A DNA stretch of 64,000 bases from Sphagnum compactum (lineage: Eukaryota; Bryophyta; Sphagnopsida; Sphagnales), in NCBI GenBank assembly GCA_965153455.1, contig OZ234494.1, positions 5,332,001-5,396,000 of the forward strand, given 5' to 3'. This document shows, one piece after another, positions 36,011-47,039 of this stretch (position 1 is its first letter; the number at the start of each line of letters is the position of its first letter). A model generated the notes under the pieces. The model was not told the DNA's origin, searched no databases, and saw only the letters and a list, made by a program, of their open reading frames with translations. The position numbers were made by a program, and so were the translations under genes.

Positions 36011-36283
36011 AGCTAGTGTTTTAAATAGTTAAAAAGTCAAGGAGTTTTGTGTTGCCTTTTCCAAAATGATTATTAATATTGTAGTCATAATTATAATTAA
36101 CAATAGATTGTTTAGTACACATACACATGCATGTAGATTCATGACTTCAACAACCTCATAGCACACCAAAAAATATGGCATGCCACGACAAATATGGGTG
36201 TCATAAATTCAAGACACATAAAAACTTATGGTGTCACAAAAAATCATGGATTACCACGAAAATTTGTGACATCTTGTTACGAA

Positions 36284-36440
36284 CACTAGTAGAAATCAGC
36301 CAAAATGTAACCACTACATTTGCAACTACATGCGACTTGTAATCATTTGCTACTAAATTTGGAAATATTTGTAGCTACGAGATTAAATTTTAACTATTTT
36401 GGTCATTTTCACAACTATGATGCAACTATTCGAAACTTCA
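36284..36440 (+). repeat. Internal CACTA-type left terminus
   Basis: CACTAGTAGAAATC is a good CACTA terminus and is followed by TTGCAACTACATGCGACTTG, the same subterminal words seen near 39.7 kb. It could pair with the right end at 39805 to define a 3.5-kb element (flanking triplets GAA and TAA), nested in or joined to an older one. Confidence 0.55.
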
Positions 36441-36584
36441 TCCTATTGGTTGTATGAATTTTAGGTTTATTTTCATCCATTAATAGGTTGATATGTCTCA
36501 TTAATCAAAATAGTCACCAAATTAATTACACCCTAAAGGTATTCTACGATGACATAGGGGGTATTTTTATGTATGTATTAAAAT

Positions 36585-36616
<32 letters not shown>

Positions 36617-36622
36617 AGTGTG
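36585..36622 (+). repeat. (TA)n(TG)n compound microsatellite
   Basis: TA dinucleotides run directly into TG dinucleotides, with one GAG interruption near the end. Confidence 0.9.
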
Positions 36623-36649
36623 TACATTAAATATGCATATGTATGTATA

Positions 36650-38010
36650 TTGTTCATATAATGAATCTCAAAATTAATATTTGAACTTTGAAATTTGTTA
36701 TTCAAATCTGAAAATTCCTCTTTGAATTCTGAAAATTATATTTGCATCTGAAAATTGTCATTTCAATTCTGAAAATGATATTTGAATTTTAAATTGATAT
36801 TTGAATTTGAAATTCGAAATATGAATTCATAAAATCGTTACTTGTACTAAAAAAAAATGATTAAGTCTAAAATTATAATTCCAATTAGGAAATTTTTATT
36901 TAAAAATTATAGTTCATTTCAATTTTGAAAATTGCTATTGGAATTTTTTTTTAAATGATTGAATTTGAAAAAAATACTTGAATCTAAAATCTAATATTTG
37001 AGTTCTAAAAATAGTTATTGGAATGGTAAAACAAATAATGACACACAAACTATTCCAAGAGTTGTTAAGTCTCAAAATTAATATTTCAATTCTGAATTTA
37101 AAATTTTAAAATTAAAAAAAAAATTGAATTCTGAAAACTGCTATTTAAATTCTTTAAAAAATTTATTTGAATTTGAATATGAAAATTGCTATTTCAATAG
37201 TTTTCAACATTATTTGAATTTGGAATTATCTATTTAAATTCAAAAGCCTATTTGACCTAAAAATTGATATTTGAATTCTAAATTATTATTTTCGAATCCA
37301 AAAGTTAGTATTTCTATTCAAAAAATTATAAGTGATTTTTAAAAAGGACATTTTAATTTTGAATGTTTTTACTTGAGTATGAAATTTTCTATTTCAACTC
37401 TGAAAATTTTGCATTTAAATTTTAAATAATCATTGGATTTGAAAGTTGAAATTTCAATTCCGAATTACTTCAATTCTGAAAATTATTTATTGAGTCTAAA
37501 AATGGACAGTTGAATTTTGAATATTGTTATTTGAATCTGAAATTGACATTGCAATTCTGAAATTTGCTTTTTAAATTCAAAATACTTATTGGATCTAAAA
37601 ATTAATATTTGAATTGTAAATTATTATTTTTGAATCTAAAAACTAGTATTTCAATTCAAAAAAAATTAATTGAGTCTTAAAATTGACATTTCTATTTTGA
37701 ATAGTTTTATTTGAATTCAAAATTTGATATTTGAATTCTGAATTTTTTAATTTAAATATTAAGAAAGTTTTTGACTTGAAAGTTGTAATATGAATTCCAA
37801 ATTATTATTCTTGATTCTCGAAATTAATATTTCAATTCAGAAAATTAATTGAGTCTGAAAATGGACATTTGAATTTTGAATATTGTTATTTGAATCTGAA
37901 ACTTGACATTTCAATTTCGAATTTTTTCTTTAATTCAACAAAAATATTTAATCTAAAATTTGATATTTGAATTCTGAATTACTATTTTGTAATGGAAAAC
38001 CAATATTTTA
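36650..38010 (+). repeat. Degenerate minisatellite of TTTGAATTCTGAAAATT units
   Basis: Dozens of variants of ATTTGAATTCTGAAAATT, with GAATCTGAAA and TATTTGAA linkers, follow each other with irregular spacing of about 20-40 bp. The array fills the core of the CACTA-like insertion. All frames are closed. Tandem arrays in the interior of CACTA elements are known; here it replaces any coding region. Confidence 0.75.
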
Positions 38011-38019
38011 TTTCAGTGT

Positions 38020-39000
38020 TCATGGTTATATTTCAATTGAGATTTTAGGGTTTTTTCTATTAGTGTTATCCATAATAAATCACTGTTATAAGTAATTATA
38101 AATAATTATTTTATAAAATTATAAGTTACAATAAATAATTATTGTATATCGTAGATTTTTGTATTATTAAATTTATATTCTTATAGTAAAAGAAATTAAT
38201 TAATGGAAATGATGTTAAATTACTTTAAAATCATTGTAATTACTTTAGATAAAAATTAATTAGTATGTGCATAATTATTTTTTAATTAAATATAATTATT
38301 CATAATCTGTAATTTATAACTTGAAACCTGAATTTAAAGTTCAATATAATGTAGTTAAAATAATTATTTAATGATTATTTAATTTCAGTAAATATTATAC
38401 AGTATTTCATTTTTTAATTTTTAAAATTCTGTAATTAATCATCTATGTTAAATATTTTATATAAAAATTATAAAAATTATAAAAGTTAATGTGATGTTTA
38501 GCAAATTATTGTATTTATAGTTAATAATTACCAAGAAAAAAAAGATTACTTGACTATAAAAGTTTTTACACCAATAAATGCAATTATATAGTAGTTAATG
38601 TAATTAGTTTAATATTATTGTTTTGAAAAATTTGTGTAAGAATTTACTTTTTAATAGCAATTTTTAATTCATTATTTATAATTTGAAAATAAATATTTAA
38701 AATAGTTTTTTTTAATTACAAGAATGAAATTACTTTTACATTAATTATATTGTCTATAATTCAACCAGATTCTTAAAAGTAATAAAACATTTTAAAATAT
38801 TCTAATTATTATAATTATCTAATTATATATCACATATCAAAATTAAATTCTATTGCTAAAATTATGATATACAAAAGCAATATTATATAATATAATTTAA
38901 AAAATCAAATGAAAGTTTAAAATACAAAATGTATAATATTATTTGTTATTATATTATCCACAAAAAAAATTTCCATTCATAAATCATGTGCTTGAATTAA
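38020..39000. other. Extremely AT-rich segment
   Basis: Almost entirely A/T (TAATTATTTA-type words), with no ORF and no clear unit length. It lies within the CACTA-like insertion. Confidence 0.6.
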
Positions 39001-39222
39001 ATTCTCGCAAGAAATGGTCATTGGAATGGTATTCAATAACAAAATTCAAGTATTTTCAACTAGTTGAGTACATTATTGAAAAATAATTACGATTAAACTT
39101 TAAATCTTGTCATTTGGACAAAATATCAATAGATATCAAATATCAAAAATTATGTTTTGTGTAATGTTTTGAATCAAGTAACCTAAATATAATGCACTTT
39201 ACTATATTGACACAAAAAGTGA

Positions 39223-39300
39223 AGTGGTTTGGTTGTAAAAGAGTTGATCTCCATCCTCGGGGTTCAAAGATCAATTCTCATAAATGACATAGGTTGGGGT
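39223..39300 (+). repeat. Possible SINE/tRNA-like unit
   Basis: GTGGTTTGGTTGTAAAAG (A-box-like) is followed about 30 bases later by GGGTTCAAAGATCAATTC (B-box-like). No good cloverleaf. Confidence 0.3.
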
Positions 39301-39805
39301 TAGTGGTGGTAAATTGATTGAATATTACCTACCTACATAGCCTACTAGGTAGACTAGGTAGGTGGCTTACCTAATAACCTAAACTAAGTTTTTAGCCCAA
39401 CCAAGGTAATAACACATGTCAACAATTGATAAGTTGAAATTAATGAAATTATCAATAATACAAATATATAAATATAGAAATAATAATTTTATTTCTAATA
39501 TTTAAATAATAAAAATTAAAAAAAAAATTTATATAAATAATCAACTACATTGTTTAGTCGTAAAAGTAGCCACAAAATGACAATGCCACATATGCTAATT
39601 CGGATGGATGAAATGTTAATGTAAGTTGCATCTTCATGCGATTGCCATTGCGACTTGGTGCCACATATTGTTCCATGTATGTTTTGCAACTAAAATTATA
39701 TGCGACTTTATTAAGGCAATTGGAGCAAATTGTAGTCACATGTGGCATTTATGACTTTAAAATAATTAAAAAAACTAGTCATTAATATGAAAATTCCTTG
39801 TAGTG

Positions 39806-40640
39806 TAATGCTGTTAATATTTCACTCAACATAGAAGCTAAGGTTGTGGGATTTGGTGATGCGTTTAAAATTCTAAATCAATTTGATTTTTGAATTGTTC
39901 CCCTTGTAAAAAAAAATGTCGCAGGAAATCATTAAGGTGATCAGACCTTTCTTCTTGTTTTTGAAGACATTTGATCTACATAATGTTCACAACATGCTTG
40001 CCATTTTGATAGATCCTCATTTCAAATTTCTACGAATTGTAAAAAATTATGTGGGTTGTGGTGCAACAATTCGTCTTGCTTTTAAATATGATGCAAAAAC
40101 AGTGATTCCATTGCTTATGGCTTGTTTTGATTGATTGAATCCTATTTCCCAAGCATGTGTAGATACTATTGATGTGTTCAATTCTCAATTTGAAGAAGGT
40201 AATATGTTTGGTGTTGGAGCATCCATGGAGGAATCCTTTCATGCTTTTGTTGTTGGAGAACTTTCTTTATTTAGGAGGTTATCTATCCTTGCATTTGCAT
40301 GTGCCGATCCTTTGTCTTGGTGGCGGTGCCAAGAAAACCAGTTTTTGAATGTTGGCTTTTTAACCAAGCAAACCCTTGGAATTCCAAGGTCCCAAATTGA
40401 AACTAAACGTGTTTTTAACCTTGCTGGTGTGTTGATAGCCTTGTGGCATTGTCATTTACGAGTGGAGAATCTAGACTAAATAATCATGGTTGTAAAAAAT
40501 TGGCTTGATGATCCACAACTGAATTGCATGCCTATTGTTGTTCTTAAGGATTATATGAAAGCTAAATGAGCTTTAGCTGAACAAATTTATGATTTAATTA
40601 AAGAGGCCGATTTTTTTTGAACAGTTGGAACTTGATGATG
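39806..40640 (+). pseudogene. hAT-type transposase pseudogene, 3' part
   Basis: Continuation of the split transposase. The frame runs AVNISLNIEAKVVGFGDAFK, a stop, then VAQEIIKVIRPFFLFLKTFD, ILIDPHFKFLRIVKNYVGCG, and, after another stop at 40132-40134, a long open stretch to 40479. That stretch contains DPLSWWRCQENQFLNVGFLT and LGIPRSQIETKRVFNLAGVL, the C-terminal hAT dimerisation signature (P-WW, then a hydrophobic stretch and Q-E--RVFS-AG). A further segment VKNWLDDPQLNCMPIVVLKD follows a stop. Position, strand and family match the 5' part at 32.47-33.86 kb. Clearly non-functional. Confidence 0.85.
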
Positions 40641-40870
40641 ATTATGTAAGTCAAATGGGTATCTTATTTTGTTGTCTCTTTTTTAACCAAAACTTGCAAT
40701 TTGATTATTTTTCTTCAATATGATTGATTTTAATTGTGTGCAAGTTTTATGCATGGATTATGGACTTCACACTTCACTACTCACCGATATCATATATTGT
40801 TGTTCAAGCTTTTGATATTATCTTGAGCTTTTAGATTTTGGGTGCCGGAGTGGTTTTTGTGTTTTTGTAG

Positions 40871-40937
40871 GTAGCTTGTGATGCAATGGGTGGAGTTCTT
40901 CTTTCAAGAACTAGGGTTCAATTCCCCCACAAATTAC
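40871..40937 (+). repeat. SINE-like / tRNA-like unit
   Basis: GTAGCTTGTGATGCAATGGG resembles an A box region, and GGGTTCAATTCCCCC is a strong B box. The length (about 67 bp) is near that of a tRNA, but the acceptor and anticodon stems do not pair well, so I prefer a tRNA-derived SINE head. Confidence 0.4.
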
Positions 40938-41008
40938 TTCAATTTGTAAGGTGAATTGGTAAGGTGTTCATGTGTGTTTTACTATAGGTTTTTGTGTAAT
41001 ATTCGTAT

Positions 41009-41231
41009 GTACTATACATATTTATAGTTTATTAACATTTGAATTTCAATTCATTCATATTGGACCATATACATATCTATAATTTATTAGCATTTGAAAA
41101 TTGGTTCATTCATAACTTTACCATATACATATTTATAGTTTATTAACATTTGAAAACTGGTTTATTCATAATCCAACCATATACATATCCATAATTTATC
41201 AACATTTGAAAACCAATTCAGTCATAACCAG
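41009..41231 (+). repeat. 55-56-bp tandem array, about four copies
   Basis: Units begin AACATTTGAA (41034, 41089 as AGCATTTGAA, 41145, 41201), continue with TTCATTCATA and ACCATATACATAT, and end with AATTTATT. A partial leading unit starts near 41009. Divergence between units is about 10-20 percent. It lies just downstream of the transposase pseudogene. Confidence 0.85.
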
Positions 41232-41391
41232 CAAAGGGAAATTAAAACGATTGACTACATATAACTATCTATGCCATGCAATTTCCTGAATTTAAAAAAT
41301 ACATATCCTTATTCTTTTTCTAAAAAATTTGTTATGTTGATATCTAGATGTATGTCTTAAAACTAGATAATCAGACAACATTGGTTAGAAC

Positions 41392-42191
41392 TAGTGTTAG
41401 GCAAATACCCAATTTGGAGGGTTTGAATTGTAGGTTTTGGTTCTGGTTAATAAAACTTGAACTAAGTTTAGTTTTCGAATCGGATTTGCAACAAAAACCA
41501 GGGTTTTGGTCTTTTAAAAAGAACCAAAACTGAACTGGAACCAGGATTCTCGTTTTTAAAGAACTAGGACCCAAACCAGAAATGGCTCAAGGATTAGAAC
41601 TGGGGGTTAACTATTACTGAACTGCCAGTTTTGGTCCAAGTTACTTGGAACCAAGTCTATTTTTTCTGATTGGAACCAGAATCAGAACCAATATTTTGTT
41701 GTTTTCAAAGAATTGAACCCAAAACTGAAACCAATATTTTGTTTATTTAAAACCACAAAAACTGGAACAAGAACTACTTTAATTAATTTTCTTAAACCAA
41801 CACCGAAGGTAAGAACTACCTGACACTTGGTTAAAACCCATCCATTCTAGTCCCGGTTAGTTAAAACCAAATTGGAACTGAAACCAGAACCTTTTTAGAA
41901 CTGGACCCAAAACACTAGGTTCTTCGATCTATTTATGTTTAAAACCCAAACTGAAACTAGATTTGAGATTTTGGAAAAACAACTAGAACTAAGGGCTAAA
42001 CAGAGGTTAACCAATAACTAATCACTGGCTTTGGTTTGAGTTACTTGGAAGGAGAGCAGAATTAAGTCTGATTTTCAAAATTGAATCTAAAATTTGTTGT
42101 TTTGAAAAATCAAACCCAAAACTGAATTCCCAGTTCCATTTATCTGTGGAAATACAGGTTGTTTACAAAAATGAAGAACTGCCCAACACTG
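41392..42191. mobile_element. hAT MITE, 800 bp
   Basis: The left end TAGTGTTAGGCAAAT matches the complement of the right end, CAGTGTTGGGCAGTTC. Flanking 8-mers GTTAGAAC (41384-41391) and GTTTGCAC (42192-42199) agree at 6 of 8 positions, as expected for an aged hAT target duplication. The interior is a degenerate run of AACTGGAACC / CCAGAACC / AAACTGAAACC words on both strands. No ORF is present. Relatives are at 12.3, 13.1, 26.9, 42.6, 54.2 and 57.3 kb. Confidence 0.75.
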
Positions 42192-42632
42192 GTTTGCACC
42201 TAGGGTGAAAGAATATGTTTATAGCCTCTAAATGGATTTAATTAGTTGATAGGTTAATAATATTCACATTCTTAATTGTATACCTGACCTCAAAACCCAA
42301 CAATCTGGGGGTGGATTGGTATAAATAATTTGGTCAATTTGGCAATACCATTATCATTTCAATGAAAAGAAACCAATAGAGTGTGGTTTGCCAAACCTTA
42401 GAAGGTTGGATATTTTTGTCATCCCCAGCCCAATTGCATCCCATGATCTACAACACAAAAAAATGATGTTCATGCCATGTTTCTGACTTCACCAGAACTT
42501 GGATAGGTTTATTTAATGTGGATTTTCTTTTTCCAGAAACTGGAACCAAAGGTTTTGTCAAATCTAAATTTCAACAGACCTGAACTGGAAGTTATTAACA
42601 AAATCAAAGAACCAAAGAACACTAGCTTAGAC

Positions 42633-42937
42633 CAGTGTTTGACGGTTCTTTCATTTCCAACCCAACTGCAGCTCCAGGCTATACAAGATATGTAGGCATA
42701 TTACTGGCAGAGGCCAAAGTTTGAAAGACCCACCCCATGTGCTGCCCTGGAAAATAGAAATTTTTTATGGCATCCACCCTTGGCTCCGACCTGGCAAAAA
42801 CAAAAATGTCAAAGACTGGAAAAGAATCAACAGTTCTTTCATGAAACAGGAGGTTCTTTCAGGGGTTTGAAAAACATGGAACTAAGTGGTTCTTTGATTT
42901 TGTATTTTTTTCAAATACCTAGAATCGCCTCACATTG
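42633..42937. mobile_element. hAT MITE, 305 bp
   Basis: The left end CAGTGTTTGACGGTTCTTTC pairs with the complement of the right end, CAATGTGAGGCGATTCT. The flanks GCTTAGAC (42625-42632) and GCTTATAC (42938-42945) match at 7 of 8 positions. The interior carries the GGTTCTTT / GGAACC words of the family. The short open frame at 42780-42980 is not a gene. Confidence 0.8.
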
Positions 42938-42945
42938 GCTTATAC

Positions 42946-45900
42946 AGGCCGCAACATCAGCATTTGAGTGGCACTTGTAACTGCCTCCATCTATTCATCT
43001 TTCATTGTGAAGATGGAATTGCGAAGTAGTTTAGGGAGAGGTATGTATTAGGCACAAAACAATCACTTTGTATGTTACCTGCATTTGAATATGATCTGAA
43101 ACCAGGTACAAAGTCATACACATTTATTTTAATAACCAACAAGAAATTTCATAGGTGAAAAAGTTCATTCAACACATTTTAGATGAAGAAGGTGATTTGT
43201 CAACAATGCTCTTGATATGTTTGTGGGTTACACCAAGATGGCGTGATAGGGTTGTTGTCCGTCTTTTGTTGTCTTACTCTTGAGGCCCCACAAACACAAT
43301 TAACATCCCATTGTTCAGTTTAAGGTAAGGACTGAAACTGGGGCCATTCTGGGTATACGGGCCTGGTGTTAGGAGACATTTGAATGTGAGACCAAAATTC
43401 CAAGAATCACCCCACTCAAGATCTTTTCCAAGTATAAAGAATCACTAGAATATTGCTTATTAGATGGGCAGCTGGTTTTTTTTTTGGGAGAGGAGACTCC
43501 TTGTAAGATTCCTCATTTTTCAGGAAGCTTATGCATAAGGTGCCGTCCTTTGTTGAGGCAGAAATTTTAATAAAGAGTGGTTTTTACAAATTGTTCATTT
43601 CAATTGTAGGAACATCATATTCTGAAGAAAATAGAATATTGTAAGTAAAATTAACTTGGGTCACATCCCTACCATCAACACATATATGTGTGTTTCACCA
43701 TCTAAACTTAGGAAGAGTACTAGTTCAGTCTTTAGGAAGAGTCCACCCAACTATTTGCTTTGGAGTGTGGAGCATATGTTCAGAGGGTTTTTTTCTTAGT
43801 TCAGTTTGACGATGAGTAGATATCTTTATCACTAGAGATGGTTTTTGGACTTTGATGAACATTGTCATTGTTGATTCGATTTGCATAAATATGGTGTGGT
43901 AAGCATTGACGATGACAACACATGCAACGACGATGACTATTTAGGAAAAGACATGATCATATATTGAGCAAGCATCATGCGATGATTTCATTCCCATTGC
44001 TATTGAAACATATGCCTATGTCTTCATTCTCATTTTGATTAAATTTTGGCTGCTTGTGCACAGATTTCTATTGCGTGTTATCAATGATTTTCTTTAGTCC
44101 CTTTGATGCTTGTATCTTATTATCGATAGTGCATGTCCATAGCTTTGCAACATGTGCAAGCCATAACAATTTTTCATCTGTTGCACTTGGTTGAGGTTCT
44201 TCATCTCTTTCACACATCATAATTAGTGCACTTCCATCACTAGCCAATTTGTGGCAAACAATAGTTTTTTCATCTTAGGTCTTCTTTATTATTGTTGATC
44301 GTCATTTCATAACCATGGGTCCTATTTGCATAGGGTTTTTATCTTATTTTTGTTGATTGTTTGTTTTGGTTTTTTCTTTTGGTTGTGTTTACTTGTGCTT
44401 TTATTTGGCTTGTATTTTTGATGGATGGGTTCCTGTCCTTGATTTTTATATACACGATTTATTTTTTTAGTTTTTGGACACATCTTATTTGAGCTTGGCA
44501 ATCACAAATTTATGCACTCAAACTTCCATGGCCCGGAGGCACCATTGTCCTTCTCAAAATATGTCGAGCACTAAGGTAAGAAATATGTGGATAGTTATTT
44601 GTAGGTTGATAGGTTGAAAAGAGACATGCATACTTGTTTATTAAGCTATTTTTAAGTGACTATAAAATATCCATTCCATAGCAAAAATAGGTCCCTAGTT
44701 GGAGTGTTGGTATTATGTATAGGGTGCATTTTAGAAGGTAAAATATTGGAATTAATTGATATAACACAATGGTATGGATAAGGATGACTCTATGAAAATT
44801 TCATAGGCATATGTGCAATAGGAGTATATTAAAAAGGTATGGTATTATGCATAAAGAAAGGTGATAATTCATTATTTTTTCATGTTAGTGATTTTTTTTC
44901 CAATTTTGCAATGTTGTTAATGTGGTGATAGTCCATAAATATATTTAGCCAAATTTGGCGAAATTAAAAATATGCAAGTACAAAATCTTAAGCACCCTTT
45001 CATACTATAGGCAATTGTGTCATTCTTGGTGATTTTTTCGATTGTTTTGTGGACTTTTTAAAAAAAAACATGGAATTTCTGACAGAAGTTCCTCGAAAAT
45101 ATTTTTTACAAATTGGCTTTAAAAACTCACTGTCTCTCTACAAGGATAAAACTTTTTCCACCATTTTGAACGAAACATTTTCCAGCCATCTTCAGCGCTT
45201 TTTCTGAAGGGTAAACTTTGGGACCTGGCCAGGTTATTAGTTATTACCTGTAGACTGAATAATGCAAAATTCAGTAGAAGGAAAGGGAAATTGAATGCAG
45301 GCAGTAGAAAAGTACTGCTGCGATTTTTTCTCGCAGTCTGCCCTTTGCCCCATTCATATTTTCTAAAACAAATTGGGTGATACCTGGGCATGTTCTGCAC
45401 TCATAACCTTTCATGCTATGAATGTTTGAAAGGGCACGCAACATGCCCAGTGACATATTACATACCCCTAACATCCATAACATGTTGAAAATATGCATAA
45501 CATGTACCCAAAACATGATAAGTTAAAAACAAAGTGGAGGAAACACTAAGGCCAAGAATGGAAATCTATTTGGATTGATTTGGGGAGAGGGTAGGGCTGC
45601 ATAATATAAGGACATTATAGTTTAGGGTACCCAACACTGTATCTTATGAGTTATGTTGTTGGAGTCCACCCAAGTGTTCCATGCTTAATGAGGGTCTTCT
45701 CTCATCTGAACCCAGTCACTAGCCCATGTTTCACCAGTGCACTCAACTTGGGTAGATAAAATTATGAACTAGCCTACCTATCCAAAGAGAGGGATGTTTG
45801 GAAACCACTCATGTACACTTGTGAGCCCCTTGCTAAATCAGCAGTAGGTCCTAAATGCAAGCAGTACAAAAGTAGTTCTACATTTCTTTTTTCATCATGT

Positions 45901-47039
45901 TTGCTTTTTTGGGGCTTATGTTACTAGGGGTATTCATGGAAATAAGGTGCCCTTGAAATGCACCAAAAAGAAAGACTTATGTGATTCATCTATTCGATTG
46001 TTGCTTGAACGTTATTTATAACTAATTCTAGAATTTTTTTTCCAATGATCTAGTTTGGTAATTTAGGATGCATCCTTGATTTTTGATAAAGTTTCAAATC
46101 TTTTTGTCATGTTGTTCTGAAACATTCCCAACATTGTTGAAACTAAACTATGTACACAAAATTCCCCATTTGCTTCTTGGAAACAGATTTTGAATAATTA
46201 GTTCTCACCATGAATTTTATAGCAATACTCATTTCTCAAAAAAATTGATGTCATGTTGCCATTTAGGGTTCATGTTTGTCCTCTCATATGTCATATTTCA
46301 AAATATATATTTTCTCCTATAATAACTACATTTTTATAAATCAAGTTTCCAAAGTTCTTTAGAGAACTTTTCTTAATGTGTATATGTTTCGTATCCTAAC
46401 TTTTGTAGATTTAATGTCAAAATTCTATTTGTCCAACATTAAGTATTTTACACCCATATGAGGTAGTTAGATGTAGTTCCCTAAGTGTCAAATCCCAAAA
46501 TTATACCATGTGGTTAACAATTAACTTAATTTTTTTTTGCAATTACACAAGTCATACATGGAATAAAATTGACGCAATATTATGGATGATACATAGACTA
46601 GTTTAGTTGTATGGCAAAATCAAAAACATGGAAAACATGGATTAATTCTGTTAAAAGGAAATTCCACCTTGCCAATTGTCCAAAATATCATCCTAGTTAA
46701 GGGAATTTGCTGTGAAAAAGAATGCATATTTCATGCAACAAAATTCAAAACTTCTCACATCTAAATCAAGGTGGAATGTGAAATCATATGTCACCGGTGA
46801 CCAGTGTTTTCTTTTCAATTCTCTGGTTTCAAAATTTTGGCCAATTCTTCCCAACTTTTAGTAAAGTTAGTCGAATTTGCACTAAAACCACCAAATTTGT
46901 TTGTCGACAGGTGGCAAAAATTCGCCCCAAAAAAACCACTGTCCGTAAAAGTTTTTCCTAACTCCCAACTAAAATGTAATTGAGAAAGGTTTTAGTGATA
47001 ACTGTTACCCTGTCGGAGTGATTCATTTCAATATCATAA
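42946..47039. other. Intergenic, nothing firmly recognised
   Basis: No supported gene. Minus-strand frames at 45.12-45.52 kb are unlike known proteins. The stretch 44.88-44.96 kb (TTTAGCCAAATTTGGCGAAA) and the stretch 46.82-46.96 kb (GTCGAATTTGCACTAAAACC) belong to the dispersed AT-rich repeat families. Confidence 0.5.

Larger units (their letters stand above)
33860..39805. mobile_element. CACTA-like insertion splitting the transposase pseudogene
   Basis: The right end reads TTCCTTGTAGTG, the complement of CACTACAAGGAA, a classic CACTA terminus. The proposed left end CACCATGGTAAAAATGACTT aligns loosely with it. Flanking triplets are TGA (33857-33859) and TAA (39806-39808), a 3-bp duplication with one mismatch. 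Taking out the element and one triplet joins the transposase halves in frame (LCD|AVNISLN). Subterminal words TAGTTGCA/TGCAACTA and GCGACT recur at both ends (33.90-33.96, 39.64-39.74 kb), as in CACTA subterminal repeats. The 5.9 kb has no coding ORF, so it is non-autonomous or gutted. An internal terminus CACTAGTAGAAATC at 36284 points to a nested or composite element. Confidence 0.65.

Noticed and set aside
36650-38010. CRISPR array
   Set aside because: Spacing and units are irregular and degenerate, with no conserved direct repeat and no cas genes; the DNA is eukaryotic.
40871-40937. Functional tRNA gene
   Set aside because: The B box is good, but the acceptor and anticodon stems do not pair; called SINE-like instead.
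45119-45516. Two overlapping minus-strand frames
   Set aside because: No family resemblance, AT-driven composition, overlapping each other in different frames.
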